From assembly GCF_000004195.4 (NCBI RefSeq), contig NC_030678.2, positions 75,761,404 to 75,825,403 of the forward strand: 64,000 nucleotides of DNA. The letters run 5' to 3'. Positions 11,089 through 24,347 of this stretch are shown in pieces; within the stretch, counting starts at the first letter, position 1, and each line of letters starts with the position of its first letter. Both the position numbers and the translations under genes were made by a program. Below the pieces are notes generated by a model, which saw only the letters and a list, made by a program, of their open reading frames with translations, did no database searches and was not told the DNA's origin. The DNA is from Xenopus tropicalis. Lineage: Eukaryota; Chordata; Amphibia; Anura; Pipidae.

Positions 11089-11789
11089 GTGAGTAATAGG
11101 CTAATTATGTTTATCAAATAGCTTCATGACAGCATGATATTGACTTGTTCTTCAGACTGTCGTTGCTTCTGCTTTTTCTTATCAGTTAACTATTTGTCTC
11201 TAATGTCATAGCAAAGCTTTCTTTGCACATCTGTCCTAGCAATCTAGCTGACTTAACGTTTCTGTGATCACAAAAACACCTTGCATGTTCTGTAAATGAA
11301 TCTGTTACCCATAAAGCTGACCATATGTAAACAGTTAAGCAGTTTTTTCATTTACTTAATGAAAAAAGAGTATTTCTGCTGTTATGGTTTAGAAGGATCC
11401 AACATATTCTGCAGCACAGTGGAGTAGCAGAGTGTATAACTGATTAAAACATTAAATACAAACACTGACTAATACAGAAGAGAAAAAGCCCTACTCATTG
11501 GAAGTTACTAAGCGCTAATTTATATAAGTATAATTTGCAGACAGAAAAGAATTATACAAATTTATAAATAAGCATATTATAAATGAAATTTCAATGAAGT
11601 CACCCACATATCCAAAATAACAGAAATAGCAAAAGGATTTAATGTGTGTAGGAAAAAGGAACAGATGTTTCAAGCGAGAGATAACAGCAGTAATACAAAG
11701 ACTATTATCATGATAATCAATAAAAGGATTTCCTTCTTCAAAAATTATCCTTTATCTACCTAGTAAAAAGTCCATAACTTCTGTAACTT

Positions 11790-12125
11790 TGAAAGGCTAA
11801 GTGGGTTTATGTAGTAAAAGGCACTAAGTTTGCCCAGGAGCAGTAACCCGTAGCAACCAATCAGCAGGTAGAATTTACAGGTAACCTGTTTAATAGCATA
11901 CATCTTTTTAGTTGCAATGGGTTACTGCTACTACTGGACAAACCGGGGGAAATATACTAAACATGCATGACATTATGTAGTAAAAGGAGCAAAGTTTGCT
12001 ACTGATCTAGTCATCTATAAAAACCAATTAGCAGGTAGCATCCATTGGTTTCCTGCAGATATCTAATTGAATACTATGGTTACTGCACCTGGGCAATCTC
12101 TGTACTTTTTATTACATATGGGGGA
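11790..12125. mobile_element. Two tandem copies of a CATAGCAACCAATCAGC-type MITE
   Basis: Two similar ~165-bp units follow each other. Each starts with TATGTAGTAAAAGG, includes a (G/C)TAGCAACCAATCAGCAGGTAG-like core and ends with the mirrored GGTTACTG…TGGGCAA/TGGACAA…TACTTTTT-type half. Similar cores occur at 13740, 32600, 41850, 50640, 56350 and 61880. Target duplications were not clear. Confidence 0.5.
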
Positions 12126-12654
12126 AGCATTTCTGTTGACTTGTTTGTTCCCTTCTGATACAGTTGTGTATTGTGATCACAAAATTAAGTACTTAATTTA
12201 AAAATATTTCCTGGAAGCATAATTGAGTCTTGTTTAAGAATGTCTAGTGCTGTTGAAATAATCAATTAACATTTTTGGTCCAACAAAGTCTAATGTCAAG
12301 CAGAGTTAGCCTGTTATGTAGCAAAGTAAGGCCACATATAGCCTGGCCAGACGCACTGGCTCAAGTTTTACTGACCAGCTAGTAACAAAGCTTGACTTTT
12401 GTAAAAGGTGAGGACAATTTAAGACTTATAAGAGAGGTTTCTTGAATAGTTCAAACTAGACTCACCACATCACTTGGGTGGTCCAGGTGAGTATCAAGGC
12501 CAGAAAGTAAGTCTGCTGCTGTGTCTTTATCCACTGTATTATTAATAGCAGAGTGAGCACATAAGTTGCCTGCCACTTTTGTCCTATCCAGTTTTGCCAG
12601 TCTTATATTTTCAGTTACAGATGAAGGGATGAACGCTGCCCTAGAAGCTCCATC

Positions 12655-12941
12655 TGTCTCCGTAGCTTCCTGCTGCTGGTAGCTCAGATCATGCATTTTG
12701 ATGGGAGAGGGAGTGAGTTCTTTTGAGGAGGGGGTGAGTGAGTTCTTATGGGAGGGGGGAGCAGGAAAAGGGAGAGAGGAGAGAGTTGCGATGACTCTGG
12801 CTCCGGGAATGAAGGATTGAAGTCTGATACCAAAGAACATCTTTACACAAAAGCTGGACTCTGCAGCTTTTCTGTAAATGCTTATAGCTGTATTTACATA
12901 GACTCTTTTAATAAAGCTTAGTTTTTACCTTTCCTTCTCCT
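12655..12941. mobile_element. T2-type MITE fragment (right half)
   Basis: The 3' part matches the right end of the element at 48294-49278: GCTTATAGCTGTATTTACAT, ATAAAGCTTAGTTTTTACCT and TTCCTTCTCCTTT. The terminal TTAA has decayed to TTGA, and the left half is absent. Confidence 0.65.
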
Positions 12942-13685
12942 TTGAATAGTGTGCAAGCCTACACACAGCCTTGTTATTTCTATAAAGAAATCAGCCCCTT
13001 TGGAATTGGACTACTAACTCTGCTTTCATTTTCTTTATAACATTTTCAGCAGGTCAGCATTCACTTATTCTTTCTGCTATATAACCTCTGCATTTTATAG
13101 TAGTCACATTTAGGATATTTGTGATTTAGACTTCACTCTCTTAGTCAAGGCATAACTCTATTATACTGCATATGTCCTTAACACCCTCCATCAAGTTTTC
13201 ACATTCCTAAATGATTCCAATTTCCAGGGCCTTGTAAGAATGCTTATTGCAGCTGTCAGCATTATCCAAGTTAATTTCTCTTTCCCAGTGCTTTGTTGTA
13301 ATGTACCTGGACATCTCCCAAGTTCTATATTTGGACCAAGATCAATGTCGGGGGAAACATTATTTTTTTTAAATAATAAAAATCCAATGTAAATTCCCTA
13401 TGCAAATTCATAAAGCACCACTTGTTTTTGTTTTTTTATAATATCACCCCCCTTTTTGACATAAGCTCTTTCTGTTGAAAGGTGCATGAATACTGAATTT
13501 CTAGAATTAAATATAAATTATTTTATTTTACACATACATACCTGATTCCACAGATTGAAATGAAACCATAGATGTTGTCCTTGTGGCTGCAGGGACCAGC
13601 ATCCCCCCCCTCCCTTTAGCCTTGCAGAGTGAACCAACCCCTCCCTCACCTGGTTCCATAGTGAAGTGATAGATTCTGACTATTA

Positions 13686-13872
13686 GGGGTATATTTATCA
13701 TGCTGTGTAATAAGTGAAGTAAAACATTACCGGTGATGTTGCTCATAGCAGCCAATCAGATGCTTTGCTTTGGTTTTCCAGATGTTGAAATCTAATTGCT
13801 GATTGGTTGCCCTGGGCAACATCACTGGTAATGCTTCACTCCACTTTTTACTCAGCATGATAAATATACCTC
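13686..13872. mobile_element. 187-bp MITE with TTA target duplication
   Basis: Termini GGGGTATATTTATCATGCTG and CAGCATGATAAATATACCTC form an inverted pair flanked by TTA at 13683-13685 and 13873-13875. The interior is a palindrome built on GCAGCCAATCAGATG against CTAATTGCTGATTGGTTGCC. A 3-bp TTA duplication is typical of PIF/Harbinger-type elements. Confidence 0.8.
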
Positions 13873-13945
13873 TTACAGTCCCTCTTCTTTCGATAGTGGG
13901 TGGTGCACAGATTCTCTGAAAAGCAAAGACTTCAAGTTCTAGAAT

Positions 13946-14206
13946 CAGAGTCGAACTGGGCCGCCGGGACACTGGGAAAAATCCTGGTGGGCCCCGGTAG
14001 CACAGATCCGACCCTTGCAACGCTTCCCCTGCCCAACCGTTTCTCCCCTGATGCGTTAAATTAACGCATGCTCGGGGGAGGACGCTGGGTGGGGGCCCCT
14101 GCGGGAAGTTAGGGGGCCCCCCTGTGGGGGCGGGGTTAGGGGACACGGCCGGTGGGGGCACCTGCAGAGCCCCGGTGGGCCCTACACCCCCCCCAGTCCT
14201 ACCCTG
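13946..14206. mobile_element. hAT MITE with exact 8-bp target duplication
   Basis: The element runs from CAGAGTCGAACTGGG to CCCAGTCCTACCCTG and is flanked by TCTAGAAT at 13938-13945 and again at 14207-14214. The 8-bp duplication and CAG…CTG ends identify the hAT superfamily. It is GC-rich (GGGCCCC and CGGGGTTAGGGG motifs). The open frame that spans it on the minus strand is a compositional artefact. Confidence 0.88.
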
Positions 14207-14444
14207 TCTAGAATCCATCACTTCATAATAGAACAAGGTGGGGGAGGGGGTGGATTACTCTGTAAGCCTAAGGGGAAGCCAACCCCTGCAGCACAGACAG
14301 ACTATCATGGTTTCCATTCAGTCTGTGGATTCAGGTATGTCTGTGTAAAATAAAAATAACATTCAAATACAACAAACTTGATGACATCAAAACCCACCCC
14401 CTCGTGTACAAACAAACAAACAATATTTGTTATATATACAATAT

Positions 14445-14836
14445 ATACATATTCTTGGGTTACATGGTTAACATAAGGGATGTTATTTTCCATAGCATGC
14501 AGCTCTTTTCATAGCCCTAATTGCCAGAAAACCCACCCCCTCGTGTACAAACAAACAATATTACCCATATCCTTAAAATCCAAATAGAAATCCAAAACAT
14601 GGAGAAGATAAGAAATGAAAAATAAGAAATAAAAAATAAAAGTTTACATAAACTTTTATTTTTTATTTCTTATCTTTTCCATGTTTTGGATTTCTATTTG
14701 GATTTTAAGCATATGGGTAATATTGTTTGTTTGTACACGAGGGGGTGGGTTTTCTGGCAATTAGGGCTATGAAAAGAGCTGCATGCTATGGAAAATAACA
14801 TCCCTTATGTTAACCATGTAACCCAAGAATATGTAT
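14445..14836. repeat. Foldback element, ~190-bp arms
   Basis: An almost perfect inverted repeat centres near 14640-14648. The left arm begins ACATATTCTTGGGTTACATG and the right arm ends with its complement at 14836. The left arm is ~14 nt longer near the centre (extra AAAATAAGAAAT). A further direct copy of the arm segment ACCCACCCCCTCGTGTACAA lies just outside the left arm at 14391-14410. No transposase-type termini were recognised; the left flank is TA-rich. Confidence 0.85.
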
Positions 14837-14849
14837 TATTGTAATGACA

Positions 14850-17800
14850 TGTAGAGTGATTAGTGGTAGAATATAAAAAGGCGATGTTGTTGTAATGATT
14901 TTGAAATATTATAATTTGTGCCCCTGGCATCTTTCAAGCCAAGGGAGTGTTTTATTTGAAACTAGAATGAAAAAGTAACCATGAGAGCGTTATGTCTAGG
15001 AAGAGTCCCAGGCAACGTTACAGAATTGGGTTTCATTCACCTTTTGGATAAAATGTATTTCAATTATTAATTTAGCATCTGTTTATACATATACATATGT
15101 TTATTTCTAATGAAAGGTATTTTATAATATAGGAGTCCCTCCTGCAGCAGAACAAAGTCAGGCAATGTGCATGTGCTGCCTCTGATTAATTGCTTCTTGC
15201 CTTCAGCAAAACTATTCAGTTAACCATGTAAGTGCCAATAGAGAAAAGAAGATTACTCCTGTCAGTGGCAGCTGACTCATATATCATTCTTACCTTTTTT
15301 TTACCTTTATTGCAATACAGAGCAGTAATAAAAAAAAAAATATTAATTGTAACAAAGATTAAGTGGAGAAAGGAGGTGCCCTGCCTTGCAGAGTGTATAC
15401 AGTCTGTAAAATAAACATGCATAAAATAGAAACATCAGTAAGCTGGGGGTCCATTTGGATGGGTTGAATTTGAGACTTTTGTATTTTTTTCTACCAAATG
15501 TAAGTAAACTTTGTATGCAGACTAAATCTGTTATATTTATTAATATAAATTAACTTAGATTTAAACATGTGGTGAAATTATTAATGTACACTAAGCCCTT
15601 GATAAAACTTATTTAAACCTTACAAGCCATAGATTATAGCTGGAATATTTGATATTTGACAATGTGCTTGCATGCAGTCTGATAACTTTCACTGCTGTGA
15701 GGTTTGCATTGTTAGCACATAGTCTTATTTATCATCTTGAGTCACTGCAGAGATGCTGACACCTGAAATTGAGCATGTTTTTAAAAATATCATAACATTG
15801 TCTTTTGTATGCTATTTGTAATGTTGTATTTAAGTATTTTCCAATGCTATTCTGCTGCCTATCTGACCCCCCATGTTCCTCTATGAGGGGGCTGTCATAT
15901 TTGTCCAGCAGTAGACCTTTAGCATTAGAAGCTGTAACTGACAGGTTAAGAATGGGCAGTCAGATTTAGGAATTCAAGTAACAACTAATAAAAGCAGCCT
16001 CTTCAGCAAATAATGATCAACATGACCTATAGGTAACTTTTTATGTACATTCATATTGTAAAAAAGTAATTTTTTTAGTGTCTGTATCACTTTAAACCCT
16101 TTGCAACAATGTAATTTCCAACATCTCCAATCTTGCAAGGTTCTTCTAAGACCTATTAGGAAAGTGCCATGCAGTCAGCAAGACAAGAAGAGTGACAGAT
16201 TTTGACAGAACTGAAACATTTCTTATTAATCCACATTCCACAATTTCATGATGCAGTATAAAATACTTCATGATCCATGTAATGTTTTATTTAATTTTTG
16301 CATCCAGTTTTATTATAGTCACATACCTGTGCATGAGGTAACAAACAAAATCTGTGGTTCTCTACCATACCCAGGGTATTGCTGACTTTGTATAAAAATT
16401 TAATAATGAGCCTACCTTTTTTAAGCCTTCAATATTCTATTCAAACACAGGCGAGTCCTAACAGTGCTAGCCATTTATCTGCTAGGTAATATTGTTCAGG
16501 TTCTCTGTAGGCAGTAATGTATTTGCAGGTATGTGGTATCACAAACATATGAGAAATATGTGGCTAGAATCGCATAGTACCCTGGAGAATCAAGTACACC
16601 TTCTTGCACATTATGGTGCCAGTTAAATATTTGAGAATGTCAGATGCAGTGAAGCCAAAGCACTAAATGTGCATACTCTGCTGCTTCATTCCTTAGAGCT
16701 ACAAATGAATAACAACTGTAGAGAAATTCTTAGGCAGCCCTGCTGAAAGTGATTACAGTAGCATCCGACATGCTTGCCTCTGCTGAGCAGCATTCCACCA
16801 CTGCTCACTATGTGTATCCATGCACGCACATCCATCTGGCTGCCAGGTTTATCCAAAACCTCTCATGAGTGCCCAAGGACAACCCTGCTGGTTGAGAAGC
16901 TAATTCAGAGAAAGGCAAGGCATAGTACTTTAACTCCTGAGGTTTCAAGTATACATTCACAGTTGGCAGTCATTTTTTTTTTCTTTTTACCTTTTAATTG
17001 GAAATGTTTTGTGTGCATTTCTTAAAATACCTTACCTTTTTTAGTTTAAGCATATTTTCATGTGTAAGATTTTTGTAGACTAATTTTTCTCATTTCAAAT
17101 AGTGTAGTGTTTTTAGCTATTTGAAGGTTGTGCAAAAGCAAGTTTGGTTTAGTCTTACGTCATGGAGTCCCACTTTGAATTTGTGTGATATGCAATTCTG
17201 CTGCCTTATATATTATAGTTTCATGACATTCTCCCAAAAACCTTGCAAGTTTTTTTAAACTAAAATATCAAGGTAAAGACAAAATCAAAAGTTTTCAAAA
17301 TTTCAGATTAAGTAACCAGTATTTATAAACGCATGTAGGGCATTTTCATGTTCTACAGCAGAAATAGAAAACAATAATTTGTATGTTTTCCTTAGCTTTT
17401 AAAACCATGATCTTAGAAATACAGTAACTATTGTCTGTTTTGTTTTATGCTGTAAAGATTTGTATTTGTGACATTACCACAAATATACAAACACCACAGT
17501 AGAAATCCTTACACGGCCTACGAATCCAGCAAGTGTTGTCAGCCGCTGACAATTGCAGAACTTGAAAATGAAAAGTTAAGGGGGAATGTGAAAGTCAAGA
17601 CAAGAGAGAAAAACCTCATATGACTGACAAGGACCTATAGAAAGGTTTAGCTAAAACAGGAGTGTTGGGACACCATTTCACAGTGCATCCTTGATCTTCA
17701 TGGAAGAGAAACCTGCAGCCTCATTACAAATGTCAATGTCTGGAGTATGCAAAGTTTTGCTGGTAGTTATTGTTCAGGAGCTGATCAGTCACCACATTTT

Positions 17801-19875
17801 GACCATCCCTCTAGTAAATTTTTTATTTTTGGTGTGCTAAATAAATTGCTTATTGACTTACCAGGTCGACAACATAGTCAGGCACATGCAGTGAGATAGC
17901 AAACCACAGGCAAAAATACAAAGAAAGGGATTGGCAAAAACTTTAAAAAGAAACACAGAATGCCATGGGATATGACATGGGGGAAAAATGGACAAAAACA
18001 ATTGTTACTCATAGTAGAATAAAAAGATTGATAGAAAGGCAGATTTAGAACAACCATGATACTAATAAGGAAAAAAGAGAAGCATTCTTACAATGAGGCT
18101 AAAAATACAGGCTAGTAATAAACTAGAACAGTGCAGAATATGGGTAAATACCAGGGCAAGTAGTACATGATGAGAAATCACCAAACAAGAAACTGGAAAA
18201 TAGTTAGGACAGCAGCCTTTGTTTTGGGGCATTAGGACAGAATGAGATGCAGCCTTCATTCTCCAAATCCCTTGAATAATGGAATAAGCAACAGGGTAGG
18301 CTAAACAGTAATTATAAGCACATCTCCATGGTCAGAAGGACCTAGCAGCAACTGGAAATACTGCTTAAAAAAAAAGAGCAGTGCTATTTCAACAGCCATC
18401 TGCCTAAAGGGAGAGGATATGCAGTGGTTGTGGAAGGTTAATTGGGGAAAGGAAGTGTCAAGCAGGAAGCTAATTAAGGTGCATACATGGAGTTACATAC
18501 GACATATAAAAAGGAACTTAACATTATTTTGGGAATGTAAAAACTACATGTTTGCCCAACTCTCCTGTTTTTGTCTTCTGCTTCCAGTGGGTTAACTGGC
18601 ATTAATTTCTTAAAGATTCTCTATCATCTATGAAGGAAAGCTAATTCTGACAGGTGAGACAACTGCAAATATGCAACATTGATCTAATCGTTGGAACAAG
18701 AGCAATATTTTAACTGGTGCTACCTTTTAACAGCATCATTAAGGCCTCTCATTACTCTTTTATTAGAGGCTTGCTCTGTTTCTTATCAGATTACAGACTG
18801 AACATAACTCATGGCACTGATTTGATCTCTTGTTAAAGAGGATTACAGCTTTGCATTAACTCAGATTGACACGGTTTATAATTCGATTGTTGATACCCAG
18901 CCTGGCAGTGTTACATGTTTGACCCCCCAGTAGAGCAGCAGAAAAGGACAGCCATACATCATCATTAAAGATGGCATGCAGCACTCAGGCAGGAGGCGAG
19001 AGGTCCCCTCTGCTGGAATTACAGAAAGGACAAAAAAGACAATGTCTCAAGAGCAAAATTAAATCCATTTTGCTTCTTTCTGCATATGTATTGTGCTCCT
19101 CTTGCAAATGAACACCTTTATTGTGACTGTAAACAGATCCAATACAGCACAGATCGCAAGGATCATATTTCATGCAGCACTAACAAAGCTTCAAGATGTT
19201 CATTATTTTCCCATTCTCTGTTGAAATGGGTAACATCAGAGTTCCATTCAGCAGAAGAATGATACACAATATAGTTTGGTTTGATTACAAATAATTCCTC
19301 CCATGTAAAATATCTGCTATATCTTCTGTAAACATGTTAATGATGATTAGAGGAAAATGTCCTATTTACAAAAAGGGGTTTCATTCAATTTATTTTTTCT
19401 ATAAATGCCCAGTAAATCAATGGAGCATAGGCAATCTGCTTAAATTTGCTTATGAGTAGGAGTAGCCATGATTGTTCTTAAAAAAAAAAAAAAAAAAAAA
19501 AAATATTGCCCTAAATGCCTCTATGACCAGATTATCATTGTCACCTAGGCACTGCAGCACCATGTTTTAAATAAAGACTACCCTTTTTGCTTCAGGAAAG
19601 CAGTTTAATGCTAAGTGCCTGTTTACTGTATTGTGTTTTTTCACTAAACTGCTGTCCAAGTCCTACCCACTTAGTCGCCATGTTCCAGTATCTAGCACTA
19701 TAAATCTAAAGACTTCTAAACAGTGTGGCTATATGGCTCTAATTTATTGTGCTATATCTGTTCTATTAAACCAGTGGTTTTTAATTCATAGTTGACCACA
19801 AGTACATTAAGCAGTCATTTGCATGACTCCTCCCATAACTCCTTAAGTGATTGCTATAGCCTCTCATTTTTAGTT
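14850..19875. other. Intronic DNA without recognisable gene or complete repeat
   Basis: This stretch has no convincing ORF, RNA gene or full transposon. A T2-like right end (GTGTCTGTATCACTTTAAA) is at about 16078-16095 and a 20+ A run at 19480-19502. Dense non-repetitive stretches such as 18720-18930 could hold conserved regulatory sequence, but nothing in the sequence alone proves this. Confidence 0.5.
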
Positions 19876-19879
19876 TTAA

Positions 19880-20808
19880 CTAAAACTAAACCTCCAGAAT
19901 GAATACCAACAGTTTACACTGTAACCACAAGAATTTTGCCCATTAATTGGCTCATGTGTCCTAACATGTATGTGTGCCCTTGGTTTGTTTGTGTGCACCG
20001 TAAATCATGTGATCTCAGGGGGGCGGCCCTTAGTACTTAAAATGGCAATATTCTGTTTAGGATTACCCAATGGCGTTTACTAATCAAGTACCGTATATAC
20101 TCGAGTATAAGCCGATCCGAATATAAGCCGAGGTACCTAATTTTACCTAAGAAAACTGGAAAAACTTATTGACTCAAGTATAAGCCTATAGGGTGGGAAA
20201 TGCAGCGGCTACTGCTAAGTTTCAATAATCAAAATAAATACCAATACAATTACATTAAACGAGGCATCAGTGGGGTATATGTTTTTAAATATTTATTTCA
20301 AAGAAAAACAGTAAACTAGCTCTGTAAGCGGAGAAGAGGGTCAACAAAAACAATATGGTATCAACAATGATACCTTAAGAGTACTACCCCCTTAGCTCAA
20401 TCAGCAACCCAGCTAAAACACAAAGTTAAAATCATTCAAAACTATATATAGATTATATAGAATATAAAGTGCAATGTCTAGTGCAGAATGGGACAGGTGA
20501 GGATGGTAGGTGAAGATGAATTTGGGAGCGGGCCAGGTCAATGGAGGGTCTGGTTGCAGGTGGCCTAATTTGCACACAAAGGGCAGAGGGTGCTAGTCTG
20601 GAGGGACCCATGGCACACGACTCAAGTATAAGCCGAGGGTTACTTTTTCAGCACATTTTGGGTGCTGAAAAACTAGGCTTATACTCGAGTATATACAGTA
20701 TATTGTTATGAAAATGTTTTATGTAGACTACACAGGGTTTTACATATGAGCTTGTTTATGCAATATATTTTTATAGAGGCCAACATTGTTCGGGGGTATA
20801 GGTTTCCT
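19880..20808. mobile_element. T2-type MITE copy A, interrupted by another element
   Basis: The right end is GGGGGTATAGGTTTCCTTTAA, with TTAA at 20809-20812. The left end is decayed (TTAACTAAAACTAAACC at 19876). Outside the insertion it matches copy B (23984-24347) through CCAGAATGAATAC, GGTTTGTTTGTGTGCAC, GGATTACCCAATGG and GGGTTTTACATATGA. The 608-bp element at 20091-20698 sits in the middle. Confidence 0.8.
20091..20698 (+). mobile_element. Non-autonomous TA-flanked element, ACTCGAGTATAAGCC family
   Basis: Termini CCGTATATACTCGAGTATAA and TTATACTCGAGTATATACAG are inverted copies flanked by TA on both sides (20089-20090 and 20699-20700), suggesting a Tc1/mariner-like target. Sub-terminal CTCAAGTATAAGCC motifs recur inside. 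A second, reverse-oriented copy is at 42338-42850. No transposase frame is present. Confidence 0.75.
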
Positions 20809-23612
20809 TTAAGACAGTGCTGTTTGTTTAGCATGAGGCAATTCCTTCTTTTTTAAGGCTGCTTTCACTGCATTTTTTGTGTGTGAATACTGTTGTAAGT
20901 AGGCTTTTATTGCATTCACTAAACTTATAACACACAAAGCTGTCTGTCACCTGTGGCAGCAAAAGAGGCAGGAATATAAGCAGCACAACAGTAGGGAACA
21001 GTGGACAGCTGGCCATGTGACTCTGCAGATGAGAGTTACATGGCGCTAATGAACAAAATCTTGATCTTTCTCGCAGAGAGAGCTACACAGAGTTTCTAGA
21101 TTATTTTTAATTAAAAAAAAATATATATATTTGTCTTAAAATTTACGTCCAGTTTTTTTTTTTTTTTTTTTTACATGATATTGTTTACCACAGTGAAACT
21201 AGCCTCACGACTGATATACATGTAATAAGTGAGCAGCGATGATATGAAGTTCTTACATGGACCTGCAAAATCATAAGGCCTTTTTACTGTTGATTTAGAG
21301 TATTTTGTATTAAAACTATGCTTTCTAGCATGAAAATGTAGAAACCATCATTCAAATATTTATTTTCTAGGATCAGCATAATGAAGTTGATCTAGAAAGC
21401 ACAGCATATTTACACTGTGTATCAGAAAGGACATGGTGACCAGAAAGAGTTAAAGGATGCATGGCGTTGGTTTAATTGTTGTGTAAGCAATTCAGCGTGA
21501 AAAGAAATGCTGGGACACTGAGTTGTGGGCAGCTTCAAAGCCAAGACATTCAAATGAATGTACATGTATTAAACAAAGCAAATAGCATCACCTTAAATAG
21601 AATCAATTGCTAGCAGACAATTGTGACTTGTCTTACTCCTCGATTGCTGTCAATACACTTGCTGATAGCTTGCTAGTATCTTGTCCAGTCCTGCGGTGAT
21701 CTCATAACAAAGAATCAATCATTATTCCACAGTATTGGAATTCCCGCACGCTGCTCAGGGCGTAGCACCAAAAGAAGCTGTGCCATTTCTGTGGAACGAA
21801 TTGAAGATGCTCTACTTGTATAGGTATTGATAATATTGACAGCTCGCACATACAAAGGAAGTCAACCCTGGCTGCATGAGTATTCATCATTGCAATCCAC
21901 TCTTTACTTTGTATAGTACTTTATTATATAAGGGTTGGGGTGGAGCAGGCTTTCATTTCATGTAAGCTTTGAGGCGTCTACGGATCTAGGCAATTGTTGG
22001 AACCAGAATTCTTTTTTTCATATTGTCTACATATAACAATGCTGTTTTATCTCAGATTGTGTGTTGTAAATCCACTATACTGCATGTTCTCGGCTAAGAT
22101 GATACAAATATGGCATATAAATAAGCTATTAGGGTTGCTATTCAGGCTGAGGTCTATATATAATTTTCTAACTGTGGACCTCCAATTGGGCAGTCTTATA
22201 TATTGTAGGTGTTAGTAGAGTGTGGGGTTTAATGCAAAAGTGATATAGTCAAGAACAAAAAAAGTAATTGACCAAGATATTCAAACTGTGGGGGGAGGGG
22301 CTCAGCTAAAACCTACCCTAGAGTGGGTTTGTGTGGCTATGGCAGGAAATCCAGATTGGGGCAGTGGAATTGGAGAACAAGTTCTGTATAACATGTTAAT
22401 ACCTTAAGAGTAAGGGATGATAATGCATACATGAGCAGATGGGAATGGGCCCAAGACACAGGGGCAAATGTATAATTAGCAGTGATTACTTTTATTTGTA
22501 AAGCAGTGTCATTAAGATGTAACAACCAGGACCCACCAACACAAAATTGTGCTGTGACTTTACAGACATGCCTTTTATAACACTGTATGTCTAGTGAAAA
22601 AGTAGTTAAACTGCAGAGATGTCAAAATGGATGGACAGTGTTATCCAGATGCTACTGGAACAAATCTCTAAGACAGAATACTCAGAGGGAATCTGAAGAG
22701 CACCCTGGATAGGGAAATATTTCAACTGACAAAAACAAAGGTGTTAACTCAGATTACATTTTCACTCTTGCTGTATATCTACATATACTGTGTCTGATCT
22801 TTTACATTCCCTGCCTGTTATCCCCCCCTCCTTCTTTCTTGTTTTGCTCACAATCTGTCTTGACAGTGACAGAGATTTACGACAGGCTCCCATTCACTCT
22901 TCTTTTGCTTCTCTGTTCAATTCATTATTATCTGTTTTCTCTACCACTGTTGCCTTAACCCATCCATGCTCTTCTCACTTTTTCTCATGGTTTGGCCAAT
23001 TCATTTAAAATGCGTTTTGCACACATTCATTTTTTAAATTGCACAATGGATTTTTGTATTAGGAAAAACCTATGTTTTATTTTTTTTAAAAAGTACCTTT
23101 CTTATCGATATATTCGATTTTGATATATTTGAGCACCCAGAATTGGCATCGGAACCCATGATTTCATGACCCCTTTTTGTTGCGCTATTGATAAATAATG
23201 ATCAGGTTGATCAAGCAATAGTGCTTCCCCAGCGCCGTCTGTGAGACATCTAGCGTCAACTCCTGTCCTTTCCCCCTCCCCTGCTACTGGCATTACCCAA
23301 AACAAGCTAAAAGCTAAGATGGCAAATGTGCTGCCTTAGCCAAACACTGTACTTATGGCAACATTAAGTAAATGCGCTGGGAAGACCCATGGATTCTATT
23401 TAGACATATTGTTCTTTTAGTAAATTCAAATGCACAAGGGAGAATATGGCGCAAAAACCCAATTTATAGTCCTTCCTAGGCCTTTTTTTGTGGGTAGGTT
23501 ATTATATGACAGCTTATTCAATACCTTATCAGGGGTTTGGTGGGGAAAAAATTGTTTTTAATGTTTCCCCATTGAATAAATAATGAGTTAGCAAGTGTGG
23601 TTTGTTCTCTTA

Positions 23613-23975
23613 GGGCTCTGGCATACGAGGAGATTAGTCGCCCGCGACTGTAATGTTTTATCATGTTTAAACAAGTTAAGGGCTCTGGCACACGGGGAGA
23701 TTAGTCGCCCGCGACAAATCTCCCTTGTCACGGGCGACTAATCTCCCCTAACTACCATCCCACCGGCGAAAATGTAAGTCACCGGTGGGATGGCACACGC
23801 TGAGCAGGCGATTTGGCCAAATCGCCGAAAATGCCTCGCGAGGCAACATTTTCGCCGGTGGGATGGCAGTTCGGGGAGATAAGTTGCCCATGACAAGGGA
23901 GATTTGTCGCGGGCGACTAATCTCCCCGTGTGCCAGAGCCCTTAACTTGTTTAAACATAATAAAACATTACAGTT
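23613..23975. mobile_element. CTCTGGCACACGGGG palindrome, with an extra half copy on its left
   Basis: The complete palindrome runs from GGGCTCTGGCACACGGGGAG to CTCCCCGTGTGCCAGAGCCC (about 23679-23942), with CATCCCACCGGCGAAAATG arms inside. The flanks CTGTAATGTTTTATC…AACAAGTTAA and TTAACTTGTT…AAAACATTACAG are also inverted copies, so the mirror symmetry extends 30 bp beyond the element. A separate half copy lies immediately left at 23613-23648. Confidence 0.8.
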
Positions 23976-23983
23976 GTACTTAA

Positions 23984-24347
23984 AGGTAACTATAGCACCA
24001 GAATGAATACTTATATATAATTATGTTAAGTGACCTATTAAAGAATCCCTCTCTAACTGTAACAGGAAGTAATGTGGAAACGAAAGGCAGAACTTTGTCC
24101 ATTAAATGATCCAGCATGTATGTGTGCCTTGGCTTGTTTGTGTGCACTGCAAATCCTATGACCCAGGGGGTGGCCCTTAATTCTTAAAATGGCATTTTTC
24201 TATTTACGATTACCCAATAGCACTAACTGCTAAAAAGTATATTTTTAAGAAAATGGTTTATTTAAATGAAGCAGGGTTTTACATATGAACTTGTTTATGC
24301 AAAATATTTTTATAGAGACCTACATTGTTTGGGGGTATAGTTTTCCT
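23984..24347. mobile_element. T2-type MITE copy B
   Basis: Left end TTAAAGGTAACTATAGCACC, with TTAA at 23980-23983. Right end GGGGGTATAGTTTTCCT, followed by GTAA, a one-base decay of TTAA. Internal similarity to copy A at 19880-20808 is high, and copy B is uninterrupted. It starts only a few bases after the palindrome at 23613-23975. Confidence 0.8.

Noticed and set aside
12451..12840. 129-codon minus-strand frame starting at ATG 12840
   Set aside because: Overlaps a T2-MITE fragment and has no recognisable domain, splice context or codon pattern.
13727..14236. 169-codon proline/glycine-rich open frame on the minus strand
   Set aside because: It spans the GC-rich hAT MITE (13946-14206) with its exact 8-bp duplications and the adjoining TTA-flanked MITE. 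The composition, not selection, keeps it open, and no domain is visible.
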